From NCBI GenBank assembly GCA_000814665.1, contig JWIH01000017.1, positions 248,001-312,000 of the forward strand: a stretch of 64,000 nucleotides of DNA. Direction: 5' to 3'. The notes beneath the pieces were generated by a model. It ran no database searches, was not told the DNA's origin, and worked only from the letters and a program-made list of their open reading frames with translations. Position 1 is the stretch's first letter. Each line of letters begins with the position of its first letter. This stretch comes from Pseudoalteromonas flavipulchra NCIMB 2033 = ATCC BAA-314. GTDB taxonomy: Bacteria > Pseudomonadota > Gammaproteobacteria > Enterobacterales > Alteromonadaceae. A program made the position numbers and the translations under genes. This document shows, one piece after another, positions 1-6,735 of this stretch.

Positions 1-69
1 AGCAAGACTGTTATCTCTTGATAGCTTATTAAGAATTAACCGAGATATTTCTAATTCTGGAAATTGCAC
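1..69 (-). CDS. Partial integron cassette gene (5' end only)
   Basis: On the minus strand an open frame starts with GTG at 67-69 and runs without a stop to the edge of the window, giving 23 residues that begin VQFPELEISRL. An AAAGAGAA stretch lies a few bases upstream and could serve as a ribosome binding site. The start is about 15 bases past the recombination point of the attC site at 84-143, which is where a cassette gene normally begins. The product cannot be identified from so few residues. Confidence 0.45.
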   Translation of the reverse strand, partial: MQFPELEISRLILNKLSRDNSLA

Positions 70-83
70 TTAAATTCTCTTTG

Positions 84-143
84 AATTAACGCCCGCAGAA
101 GACGCGCCGTATTTTGGCGTCGCTCTTGCTGCGATTGTTATAT
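84..143 (-). repeat. attC recombination site 1
   Basis: An imperfect palindrome is bounded on the plus strand by AATTAAC (84-90) and GTTATAT (137-143), the R' and R'' boxes when read on the minus strand. The inner arms around CGCAG...GCGCC and GGCG...CTGCG pair with a few unpaired bases, as expected of a folded single-stranded attC. The minus-strand R' reads GCGTTAATTC, so the cassette order runs right to left. Confidence 0.75.
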
Positions 144-149
144 GGTTTA

Positions 150-1004
150 TTATTCAGGTCTAAGTGTCTCAAAAAACTGCGCATCCACCCAATATACATC
201 GGAATCTTCTGAGCTAATCTTTCTATTAAAGAAAAAATATTTTCCGTCTGGCGATACGACTCCTCCAGTGTCCGGACCTTCTGTGTTTATCTTATCCCCT
301 AAGTTAATGGCGGCCCCCCATGAACCATCTCGCTGTCGAAAACTTATATACAAATCCGAATCGCCGTACCCGCCTTCTCGTTCGCTGTCCCAAATTAAAT
401 AACTTTCATCTGGGGCAATGAAGGGGTGAGCTGTCCATTTTCCTGCGTTGATTTCTTTGCCAAATGCTTTTGGTGCTTCCCTATTTCCATCTATCAACCT
501 GGAATACCGAATGGTGCCAATCTCTGTTCGTTCATCAAAAACGTAGGTGCCATTAGCGGAAGCTGTAAGGACCATGATAGGGATGCCCTCAAACGGGGGA
601 CCAAGACTTTTTAACTCTGACCAACCTTTATCGGTGCGCTCCCTATACTTATTTCCAGAGTGCATCGTTTTACCATCAGGCGAGATAGATCCACCCATCC
701 GGGGGCCCAATACTGTCTCGTGCCATTGATTATTCTCGAATTTAAAAACAAGCGTCGTACTTTTTCTACTTTTTTTATTGTTCCTAGTAAAATAATACTC
801 TTTCATGTCGGGTGAGAAGCGCCCGGTCCAATCACGATGCTCTTTCGATACAATACCAGGGGCGAAAACTTCAGGCATTAAGCCAGGAGGATGTTGCCCA
901 AGATAAGGGCCCTCTAACACTGAAAAGTCATCCTGAGCATGACTTCCACTACTCATTATCAACACAGGAAGTAGCAGAAATACGAAACGGTAATTAGATT
1001 TCAT
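150..1004 (-). CDS. Exported PD40/TolB-like beta-propeller protein (cassette gene)
   Basis: A 284-aa protein with an N-terminal signal peptide (residues 1-23, ending SHAQ). It has several PD40-type blade motifs: ISPDGKTM, FIAPDESYLIWDSERE around 195-210 and VVSPDGKYFFFNR near 250. These are typical of WD40-like propellers such as the TolB C-terminal domain and of exported enzymes or binding proteins. An AAGGAC ribosome binding site precedes the ATG. It is the only gene of its cassette, and its stop lies just inside the boundary of attC1. The small propeller suggests a periplasmic or surface binding function, but substrate and partner are unknown. The 159 bases upstream probably carry the leader, and contain a repeated TGACTTTTAAAT at about 1086 and 1110. 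Confidence 0.75.
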   Translation of the reverse strand: MKSNYRFVFLLLPVLIMSSGSHAQDDFSVLEGPYLGQHPPGLMPEVFAPGIVSKEHRDWTGRFSPDMKEYYFTRNNKKSRKSTTLVFKFENNQWHETVLGPRMGGSISPDGKTMHSGNKYRERTDKGWSELKSLGPPFEGIPIMVLTASANGTYVFDERTEIGTIRYSRLIDGNREAPKAFGKEINAGKWTAHPFIAPDESYLIWDSEREGGYGDSDLYISFRQRDGSWGAAINLGDKINTEGPDTGGVVSPDGKYFFFNRKISSEDSDVYWVDAQFFETLRPE

Positions 1005-1162
1005 GATTTTTGTCCTTATTTTATAATCAGCAAATTATTTCACATCGATTAAATTTGATAAAATTAGCTGTCAAATTAACCAAACTGACTTTTAAATACT
1101 TGACGTCCTAATGACTTTTAAATGATTTTGTTCTGACGGCGATAATCAACTTATTGAGTTAC

Positions 1163-1253
1163 ATATAACGCCCCGCTTAACGGCGAGCGTTAGCGAGTCC
1201 GGTGGAGGCCACGTTTTTTTGTAGCCGCAACGAATTTGAGCGGCTTGTTAGGC
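1163..1253 (-). repeat. attC recombination site 2
   Basis: The site is bounded by ATATAAC (1163-1169) and GTTAGGC (1247-1253) on the plus strand. Inner arms CCGCTTAACGGC and GCCGCAACGA...GCGGC form an imperfect stem. On the minus strand it reads GCCTAACAAGCCGC...GGGGCGTTATAT, a classic attC layout. Confidence 0.85.
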
Positions 1254-1257
1254 ATTT

Positions 1258-1599
1258 TTATAGCGACTTAAATATACTTACTAATGAACTTAATGGGGTT
1301 GAATTATCAAATTCATGCATGGTATTCCCTTGGGTGCTACCCTCACGCATTTCAATTTTTTCAGAATCATGATTGTATGAAAACGCGTACTTTGTACCAC
1401 TGATAGTTACCCAGAGAACGTTTTTTGTGGCGTTTCCGTGAGCCATTACTTTTATATTGGCATCATCTTTTCGCCATAGTATGGCACCTGCCAAAGCTAA
1501 CGATATTTCTTCAACATTCCCCGCATGATGATCTGCACGAGACATCACCCCTGAAATATACTCAGAAAGTAGATTTACATCTTTAACGGTCAATGCCAT
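1258..1599 (-). CDS. Integron cassette protein of unknown function, 113 aa
   Basis: A soluble-looking 113-aa protein beginning MALTVKDVNLL, with an AAGGAAG ribosome binding site about 7 bases before the ATG. It fills its cassette: the start is 17 bases after attC3 and the stop 5 bases before attC2. The N-terminal half looks helical; the C-terminal half alternates beta-type stretches (NVLWVTISGTKYAFSYN). There is no signal peptide or membrane segment. I do not recognise a named family; small alpha/beta proteins like this are common integron cargo. Confidence 0.75.
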   Translation of the reverse strand: MALTVKDVNLLSEYISGVMSRADHHAGNVEEISLALAGAILWRKDDANIKVMAHGNATKNVLWVTISGTKYAFSYNHDSEKIEMREGSTQGNTMHEFDNSTPLSSLVSIFKSL

Positions 1600-1615
1600 G
1601 TCTAAACTTCCTTAT

Positions 1616-1690
1616 GCCTAACGCCTTAATAACCGGCGCAGCTTTGCTGCGTCCGGCACCGAAGGTGCGAAGTTAATTAATTTGTTATAA
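1616..1690 (-). repeat. attC recombination site 3
   Basis: Bounded by GCCTAAC (1616-1622) and GTTATAA (1684-1690). The inside contains the short perfect palindrome CGCAGCTTTGCTGCG and a second CACCGAAGGTG stem. The stop codon of the 1685-2005 gene lies within its right box, so gene and site overlap. Confidence 0.8.
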
Positions 1691-2005
1691 CTTACCATTC
1701 AGCCTAAAAAGTTCTGTCAAATCACTCCATCCAGCCATTTCTATTACACTTCCAGCTTGAACAAGAATGATTTCAAATATAATGTAAATTGATAAAGCAT
1801 AAATACAAGTAGTTAAGAGTGCCGCGACTAGGTTTCGACCAGCCCAGAACAGGTATTCCGCTCTCGCTCCCCTTTCAATAATGGTCATGTTCTTTTGTTT
1901 TTCTAAATCGCTGCCACCAAGTTTTTCACTGTTTATCTCGTAGGCTTGTTTTACTAAGTCTAATATTTCAAAGGAATTATGTGCTATAAGTAATAGATTG
2001 CACAT
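1685..2005 (-). CDS. Small membrane protein in the AbiGi cassette
   Basis: A 106-aa protein with one clear hydrophobic region from about residue 58 to 88 (LVAALLTTCIYALSIYIIFEIILV), long enough for one or two membrane passes, preceded by a charged segment. No ribosome binding site is obvious and the start is uncertain. It shares its cassette with the divergent AbiGi gene, whose start is 22 bases away, so the two are probably expressed from a short shared intergenic region. Function unknown. A role as partner or effector of the AbiGi protein is possible from position alone; no homology to AbiGii was seen. Confidence 0.6.
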   Translation of the reverse strand: MCNLLLIAHNSFEILDLVKQAYEINSEKLGGSDLEKQKNMTIIERGARAEYLFWAGRNLVAALLTTCIYALSIYIIFEIILVQAGSVIEMAGWSDLTELFRLNGKL

Positions 2006-2026
2006 AAATCATACAGACAATTAGAC

Positions 2027-2779
2027 ATGGCACTTAGTTCAAATTCATTAATTCACTTTACAAATACGAAGAAAGCACTTCTTGGAATATTAACATCAGG
2101 ATTTAGAGTAAGTTATTGTAAAGAAACTGTTTTCTTGAATAATAAAGAATATGTAATGTACGTGCCAATGGTAAGCTTTTGCGACATTCCATTATCGCAA
2201 ATTAAAGATCATGTCAAAAAGTATGGCAAATACGGTATAGGATTAACAAAAACTTGGGCTGAACAAGCAAAACTCAATCCAGTATTGTACATAGAAAAGC
2301 AATCTAATATTGGTCAGTGTTTAGACCTAGCTTACGACAAGTTTGTACATGAAATTGAAGGTGATATCGACCATTTACCAAAAGCAAATCGCTGTTTCTA
2401 CGATGTTTTCAGATACATCAAGAACTATGAGGCCGATTTAATTCGAAAGAGCACTGTTTATGAAAACTATAGATTTTATGATGAGAGAGAGTGGAGGTTT
2501 GTGCCTGATACTTGTGCAGATTGTCTAATGGTTATGGGAGAAGAAATTTTTAATAGTTCAGAAAATGATCCTTTGCGATCAATCGCAATGCAAAAAATTA
2601 AAAACCAAGTATTAAAATTTGATATCAGCCATATCAAGTACCTGATTGTTAAAGACGAATCAGACATTAAAACTCTTGTTCACCATCTCAAACAAACAAA
2701 CGGAAACATTCCTTATGACGATATGGATAAACTACTAACGCGAGTTCTTACAGCTGAGCAGATACACACGGACTTGTAA
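2027..2779 (+). CDS. AbiGi-family abortive-infection protein (cassette gene)
   Basis: A 250-aa protein matching the AbiGi family (Pfam AbiGi, putative abortive phage resistance antitoxin). Recognisable blocks are SLIHFTNTKKALLGILTSGF at the N terminus, VPMVSFCDIPLSQIKDHVKK at about 48-67, KYGIGLTK with NPVLYI at about 70-92, and FYDEREWRFVP near 147-157. AbiGi was described as one half of the two-gene lactococcal AbiG phage-exclusion system; the partner AbiGii is not present here. The gene is on the plus strand, opposite to the reading direction of the array, so it cannot rely on an upstream cassette promoter and presumably has its own. No strong ribosome binding site is visible before ATG 2027. 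Family assignment is good; an anti-phage role is inferred. Confidence 0.85.
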   Translation: MALSSNSLIHFTNTKKALLGILTSGFRVSYCKETVFLNNKEYVMYVPMVSFCDIPLSQIKDHVKKYGKYGIGLTKTWAEQAKLNPVLYIEKQSNIGQCLDLAYDKFVHEIEGDIDHLPKANRCFYDVFRYIKNYEADLIRKSTVYENYRFYDEREWRFVPDTCADCLMVMGEEIFNSSENDPLRSIAMQKIKNQVLKFDISHIKYLIVKDESDIKTLVHHLKQTNGNIPYDDMDKLLTRVLTAEQIHTDL

Positions 2780-2790
2780 CTTGAGGTTGC

Positions 2791-2895
2791 ACATAACGCC
2801 TCGCTTAACCGGCGCAAAATAGCAGGCTAAAATTAGCGACGAAGGAGCGCAAGCCTGCTGTTTTGCGTCCTTTTTGGTTAAAGCGTTTGTTAGGA
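2791..2895 (-). repeat. attC recombination site 4
   Basis: A long (about 105 bp) attC bounded by ACATAAC (2791-2797) and GTTAGGA (2889-2895). On the minus strand it opens TCCTAACAAACGCTTTAACC and closes GGTTAAGCGAGGCGTTATGT. A nearly perfect inner stem is formed by GGCGCAAAATAGCAGGCT and AGCCTGCTGTTTTGCGTCC. The stop of the 2890-3393 gene falls in its right box. Confidence 0.92.
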
Positions 2896-3393
2896 GTTGA
2901 TAATTCTCCTCCCAATGAACTGTATTGAAAAGAGAGTAAAACCTAATATTCCAACAATACCTGTATGCGTTTTCACCTGCACCCAAACTAGTGCTTTTAT
3001 TGAGTTTTCTAGAGACCAAACTAAAAATTGGTAAGGTAGGAAACCTACAAAAAGAGGCAAAATTAATGCAGCGACCAATGAAAGGAACCAATAAATCGGC
3101 GCAGCGTTTAGTAACCAATTCATGAAATTAAAATCAAATTTATAAAATACTAAAAATATTAATGCAATGCCTATTAGATAAAACCCTAAAAAGAATAAGT
3201 GAACAGCATTCCTTTCAATGAATGTAAGTTTTTCGCTCTCGCCATCTCCAACCCATTTTATTTTAGGGTTAACATGAGATAACAATGGTCTTATAACCCT
3301 TTCAACAAATGCATTTAAATTGTTGAGTTTTATTGCTTCTACTGCCAGTAGGAATACAGCCAAGAATTCCACGATATCAAAGAACAAAGACAA
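2890..3393 (-). CDS. Four-helix integral membrane protein (cassette gene)
   Basis: A 167-aa protein with hydrophobic segments at about residues 4-22, 66-86, 98-118 and 145-162, consistent with three or four membrane helices. The start is TTG (3391-3393). The only plausible ribosome binding site is the TAGGAG inside the R' box of attC5 (3406-3412), about 11 bases upstream, so the recombination site itself may provide the translation signal. The gene fills its cassette and its stop lies inside attC4. No family recognised. Confidence 0.65.
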   Translation of the reverse strand: MSLFFDIVEFLAVFLLAVEAIKLNNLNAFVERVIRPLLSHVNPKIKWVGDGESEKLTFIERNAVHLFFLGFYLIGIALIFLVFYKFDFNFMNWLLNAAPIYWFLSLVAALILPLFVGFLPYQFLVWSLENSIKALVWVQVKTHTGIVGILGFTLFSIQFIGRRIINS

Positions 3394-3405
3394 TTCTAAA
3401 TAAAC

Positions 3406-3507
3406 TCCTAACGCCTCAGTTAAAAGGCAAAATTTGGTTGGCTATAATGTGAAGCAGAGCGAAAACAGCCAACCGAATTTTGTCCGCTTTTAAACTGTTT
3501 GTTATAC
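3406..3507 (-). repeat. attC recombination site 5
   Basis: Bounded by TCCTAAC (3406-3412) and GTTATAC (3501-3507). On the minus strand it begins GTATAACAAACAGTTTAA and ends AACTGAGGCGTTAGGAG. The inner stem GGCAAAATTTGGTTGGCT / AGCCAACCGAATTTTGTCC is almost perfect. Confidence 0.92.
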
Positions 3508-3518
3508 GTATCTTACAC

Positions 3519-3995
3519 CTATTTCTCGCGGCTTAATTGTTCAAGGTAACTTTTTAATCTTACAAAATCTTCAAGCCCACGTTTATGTGTTTGATATTCT
3601 GGCTCCCAATATGCTACGGCAGTGTATTGATACAAAGAGCTTTCTAGCATCCAAGTATCTCCATCCATTCCTAGAGTTTTATCTTTCGGAAACACCAGTG
3701 CTTTCTCTAACTTACTAACTAACTTTGAGTACTGTTCTTCTGTTAATTCAATACGTTTCTTTGATTTAATACCTTTCCAGTCATAACCACCAGCGCCCTC
3801 ATAAGTTGTAGTTATTAACTGATAGGGTTTGTGCCTAGTAACCTCATAGATAACAGGGTTCGAAAAAGTAGGTACTACTTTCATTTTTAAGACTGGTTGA
3901 AGATAAAAACCAGGGTCAGTGTATTCGATGGTATTTCGAGTAGATTTACAGCCAACAATTGAAAGTAGAATCAAAAAAATTGAAAAGTATTTCAT
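3519..3995 (-). CDS. Small lipoprotein (cassette gene)
   Basis: A 158-aa protein starting MKYFSIFLILLSIVGCKST, a lipoprotein signal with a lipobox LSIVGC, so it is probably anchored in the cell envelope. An upstream in-frame ATG at 4028 would extend it by 11 residues and put the lipid signal internally, so the start at 3995 is preferred. The mature part has aromatic and charged segments (YEGAGGYDWKGIKSKKR, then KLEKALVFPKDKTLGMDGDTWMLE) but no family I recognise. It is the cassette nearest the entry side of the array in this window. Confidence 0.75.
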   Translation of the reverse strand: MKYFSIFLILLSIVGCKSTRNTIEYTDPGFYLQPVLKMKVVPTFSNPVIYEVTRHKPYQLITTTYEGAGGYDWKGIKSKKRIELTEEQYSKLVSKLEKALVFPKDKTLGMDGDTWMLESSLYQYTAVAYWEPEYQTHKRGLEDFVRLKSYLEQLSREK

Positions 3996-4019
3996 ATTAC
4001 TACACCGATCCTTCGATAC

Positions 4020-4078
4020 GTATAACATTTTAGTATTTATGCGACACGTAGTTTGTGTTGCATAATCGCTTGTTGGAC
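4020..4078 (-). repeat. attC-like site 6, interrupted at the IS91 junction
   Basis: GTATAAC (4020-4026) is a good R' box on the minus strand, and ATGCGACAC/GTGTTGCAT forms the inner hairpin. The opposite box, GTTGGAC (4072-4078), pairs poorly and coincides with the terminal repeat of the IS91-type element starting about 4073. The likely reading is an attC whose outer part was replaced by the insertion; it may no longer recombine. Confidence 0.55.
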
Positions 4079-4160
4079 TGAGCTGCTACCTGCTCGGTGT
4101 GACAGAGTTGGTGTTGTTTATGCTGTAGGAATTTGCTTTTTAGAGGCTCTCACTTTCCTA

Positions 4161-4313
4161 GCTAGTGTAATCAGTTTAGCTAGTGTAATCAGTTTAGCTA
4201 GTGTAATCAGTTTAGCTAGTGTAATCAGTTTAGCTAGTGTAATCAGTTTAGCTAGTGTAATCAGTTTAGCTAGTGTAATCAGTTTAGCTAGTGTAATCAG
4301 TTTAGCTAGTGTT
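4161..4313. repeat. 18-bp tandem repeat, 8.5 copies
   Basis: The unit GCTAGTGTAATCAGTTTA is repeated eight times without a mismatch (4161-4304), followed by a half unit. Period 18 keeps a reading frame open, giving a repeating VISLAS peptide in the plus strand, but nothing else supports a gene. It lies in the 3' noncoding part of the IS91-type element, between transposase and terminus. Direct repeats of this size recall the iterons of rolling-circle origins; this is inference. Perfect identity means recent expansion or ongoing slippage. Confidence 0.95.
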
Positions 4314-4466
4314 ATGTAAGCTTTCCCTGCATTGCTCAGCGCTTATTATGTATTCATTACACCTAAATTTGCCTTAATAAGCAATTATATTTTTTATGCA
4401 CACATAGGCCGCTAGCCTGAGCAATTAAGCAGGTTAACTAATTGATTTTACGCAGCTATCTAGCAG

Positions 4467-5558
4467 CTAACTCGTTCGGTCTACTTTGGTCGGTGTTGCA
4501 TCTAACTTGAATACGCCAATTAGCCGCAAGATACCTACCTTACAATGCTGACAAGGCCAATTCGGTATCAATGTCACGTTTTCTCCTGTCTTTGGCCTCT
4601 TTGCTCTGCATGTGCATGACGCCTGCGACCTTATCAGCGCTAACTTTCGCTTGCGACATGCATTGGCTAAAAAACCGTAATGCCGAATACGCATAAATCC
4701 TTTCGGTAGTACATGCTGCAAATAACGCCGTAAGAATTCGTCATTACTCAGTGTCATCACTTTATCAAGATTATCATCTGCGTAATCTCGGTATTTGAAG
4801 CTCACCGACTGTGCATTTGCTGATACTAAACGTGATTCAGACATCACCCCTTTTCGGGTATACCGTGCTAGGTAACTTACTAGCTTTTCACTGTAAGCTA
4901 AACAGGCTTTGCTATACACGCACCATTTTGCCGGCGTGTTTATCTTCACGAATGAAGTATTAAACTCATTAAGCGCCGCTAGCATTTTTCCTCTAAAGAC
5001 CGTTGATAACGCTTTAACGGGATATAAATACCCTTTTTCTATCTCATTCCATTGGAGCTTATTGAGCGTACCTGCTGGGATTAAACAGTGTAAGTGAATA
5101 TGCTGACTTAAATTTTGCCCCCAAGTATGCAAGACGCTAGTCATTCCTAATTGGCCATGCCCTTTTCGGTTAGCAAATTTACTCAGGGTTTGCCATGCGG
5201 CCTTGAATAAACACTGATATAAGGTACTTGGATTATAGTGAGCAATGACATTAAGTTCATGAGGAAGCGTAAAAACAAGGTGAAAATAGCGACATGGCAA
5301 TAAGTTTTCTTGCTGCTTTTGTATCCACCTTGTCGTTGCCATTCCTTGACATCGTGGACAATGCCGATCTCGGCAACTACACCCAATCTGCTGTGACTCA
5401 CCGCAGTTATCACATTGCCATGTTTGATAACCGAGCTGACCTGTTCTGCATGATTGAAGGTGCTGACAAACACGCAATTGTTGGTAGCTCACTGTATGAT
5501 TTTGGCGGTAATTACTAAGACTTGAATTTAAAATATCCGCGAGATGTAAAGTGCTCAT
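4467..5558 (-). CDS. tnpA: IS91-family transposase (Y2 HUH type)
   Basis: A 363-aa rolling-circle transposase. An N-terminal zinc-binding region has CxxC pairs (WQCDNCG; CSCRDRHCPRCQG, about residues 48-71). It is followed by HLVFTLPHELN near 97-107, the HUH motif HIHLHCLIP at about 153-161, and the paired-tyrosine region LARYTRKGVMSESRLV near 230-245. RRYLQHVLPKGFMRIRHYGFL near 285-305 is characteristic of IS91/ISCR proteins. It nicks and transfers a single strand during IS91 movement. The ATG overlaps the stop of the upstream recombinase gene by 4 bases, so the two are translationally coupled. Length fits the family and no frameshift is seen, so it may be active. Confidence 0.95.
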   Translation of the reverse strand: MSTLHLADILNSSLSNYRQNHTVSYQQLRVCQHLQSCRTGQLGYQTWQCDNCGESQQIGCSCRDRHCPRCQGMATTRWIQKQQENLLPCRYFHLVFTLPHELNVIAHYNPSTLYQCLFKAAWQTLSKFANRKGHGQLGMTSVLHTWGQNLSQHIHLHCLIPAGTLNKLQWNEIEKGYLYPVKALSTVFRGKMLAALNEFNTSFVKINTPAKWCVYSKACLAYSEKLVSYLARYTRKGVMSESRLVSANAQSVSFKYRDYADDNLDKVMTLSNDEFLRRYLQHVLPKGFMRIRHYGFLANACRKRKLALIRSQASCTCRAKRPKTGENVTLIPNWPCQHCKVGILRLIGVFKLDATPTKVDRTS

Positions 5559-6388
5559 GGTTTAACCCAACTTGCGAGTAAATCAACACCGCCATGCCCC
5601 AATTCGGGTAACCAATGTAAGTAGCTTTGCGTGGTTTTAATATCACTGTGTCCAAGCTGATGTTGAAGTTGGTGCAATGGCATGCCTGATTCAAGTTGAT
5701 GTGTTGCATAAGCATGGCGTAATGCATGTGGATTACAGTGAGTTAAACCGCAATGTTGTGCATGCTCACGTAATGGTCTCCTAAAGCTTGATGCTGACAT
5801 GGGTTTATCCATTAACCATCGTGAGTAAAACATCCACTTTGTTGGGTGATACATTTTCCAGTAACTGCGTAATTGGTTGAGTACGCTATCGGAGGCCACT
5901 ACATAGCGTGACTTATCTCCTTTACCTTGCTCAATCAAAATGGTTTTTCGCTTTCCATCAATGTCTTGCACTTTAATATGTAAAAGCTCACCAATGCGTA
6001 AGCCACAACCATAGCAAACCATAATTAACGTTTTTAATCGCATATCCGTACAGTTTTCTATCAGCCGCCGAATATCATCTCGAGATAAATAGGTTGGTGC
6101 GCGAGTCTTTGCTTTTGGTAATGCGATATCTAGGTTCAGCGGTCGATGTAAAATATGTTTAAACAAAAACCAAATACTATTTATTTGTACTTTTTGGCTT
6201 GCTCTAGAGAGCTTACGAATTGCCGGATCGTTAAAAAAGATATTCAGTTCGTCATCAGTAATGGAATCGAGTGGTTTATTGAAATAGTGACTCAGTTTAA
6301 GTAGATGCTCACAGTAACTTTTGCATGTACGTTGCGAATACCCTCGGTAGGCTATTTCTGTTTTGACTTGTTCTATGAGTGGATTCAT
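5555..6388 (-). CDS. Tyrosine recombinase of the IS91-type element
   Basis: A 277-aa site-specific recombinase with an N-terminal SAM-like core-binding domain (YRGYSQRTCKSYCEHLLKL, about 14-32) and a catalytic domain. The expected residues are present: R in GCGLRIGELLHIKVQDID (about 130), H and R in HALRHAYATHQL (about 220-223), H in QLGHSDIKTT (about 243) and Y in TQSYLHWL (about 253). It lacks the extra helix insertion of integron integrases and is shorter than IntI (about 320 aa), so it is not the integrase of the neighbouring cassettes. A recombinase gene upstream of the transposase is known in a subgroup of IS91 elements, including IS91 itself (ORF121). Its role in transposition is unclear. 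Confidence 0.92.
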   Translation of the reverse strand: MNPLIEQVKTEIAYRGYSQRTCKSYCEHLLKLSHYFNKPLDSITDDELNIFFNDPAIRKLSRASQKVQINSIWFLFKHILHRPLNLDIALPKAKTRAPTYLSRDDIRRLIENCTDMRLKTLIMVCYGCGLRIGELLHIKVQDIDGKRKTILIEQGKGDKSRYVVASDSVLNQLRSYWKMYHPTKWMFYSRWLMDKPMSASSFRRPLREHAQHCGLTHCNPHALRHAYATHQLESGMPLHQLQHQLGHSDIKTTQSYLHWLPELGHGGVDLLASWVKP

Positions 6389-6389
6389 G

Positions 6390-6426
6390 ACTTACCTCCA
6401 AGTTATGGGATAACCTCAAGGTAAGT
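6390..6426. promoter_or_regulatory. Imperfect palindrome directly upstream of the recombinase gene
   Basis: ACTTACCT at 6390-6397 and AGGTAAGT at 6418-6425 are exact inverted copies, with a nested GTTAT/ATAAC pair between them. The palindrome begins one base upstream of the recombinase ATG, so it overlaps the region expected to contain its ribosome binding site. It could be an operator, a recombinase binding site or a leader hairpin that masks translation. Confidence 0.5.
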
Positions 6427-6474
6427 GTGGCTCAGTTGGTGAGAGTAGGATCTCCGCGTAGCGGCTTAGTTCAA

Positions 6475-6660
6475 CAATTTAATAGTGCGCAAATCGCGCA
6501 TATTTCTGATTTGCAATCGCGCACTTTTATGATTGATTTAGTTTTAACAAAATTGATAACTCATTGCCAACATTATTAAAAGTTCAAGTTACGATTTTTT
6601 GAGAAAGATAAAAATGCGCAACTTGCGCATTTTCTTGAATATGGGGGAAATAGCTCTGCT
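6475..6660. other. Intergenic stretch between the IS element and the hairpin repeats
   Basis: No gene. It contains an imperfect palindrome with GTGCGC/GCGCAC ends at 6485-6524. Near 6640 the sequence ATGGGGGAAAT resembles the right end of the repeat unit described below, suggesting that a further unit once stood here. Confidence 0.5.
6611..6633. terminator. Perfect AT-flanked hairpin, possible bidirectional terminator
   Basis: AAAATGCGCA and TGCGCATTTT form a perfect 10-bp stem with a 3-base loop, with A/T runs on both sides. It sits between the IS91-type element and the hairpin repeat array. No gene ends close by, so its function as a terminator is uncertain. Confidence 0.45.
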
Positions 6661-6735
6661 TGTTAATTCTGGTTTTATCTCCTGAAGCAGCAAATTTGCC
6701 TGCAAGCACCAAACAAAACTGTCAGCACCGTTCTC

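Larger units (their letters stand above)
4073..6474 (-). mobile_element. IS91-family element with transposase and tyrosine recombinase
   Basis: The two translationally overlapping genes (4467-5558 and 5555-6388) lie between short terminal inverted repeats: TTGGACTGAGCTGCTAC at 4073-4089 and, inverted, TTGAACTAAGCCGCTAC at 6458-6474 (14 of 17 match). Read on the minus strand, the 3' terminus abuts CAAG (4069-4072), one of the two tetranucleotide targets (GAAC, CAAG) known for IS91. Total length is about 2.4 kb. Both ends could extend a further 3 bases (TTG). About 380 bases of noncoding DNA between the transposase stop and the 3' terminus hold the 18-bp tandem repeats and an inverted TTGCTCAG/CTGAGCAA pair, and should contain the replication origin end. 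Confidence 0.75.

Noticed and set aside
4161..4313. CRISPR array
   Set aside because: The 18-bp repeats are contiguous with no spacers and there are no cas genes.
4053..4319. 88-codon frame ending in a VISLAS peptide repeat
   Set aside because: It crosses the IS end and exists only because the 18-bp repeat length is a multiple of three; no ribosome binding site or family signal.
5555..6388. Tyrosine recombinase as the missing integron integrase
   Set aside because: Too short for IntI, lacks the extra helix insertion, and is coupled to an IS91 transposase.
4073..6474. IS element as an ISCR (common region) element
   Set aside because: ISCR transposases are longer, lack a coupled tyrosine recombinase, and no resistance genes are adjacent; IS91 proper fits better.
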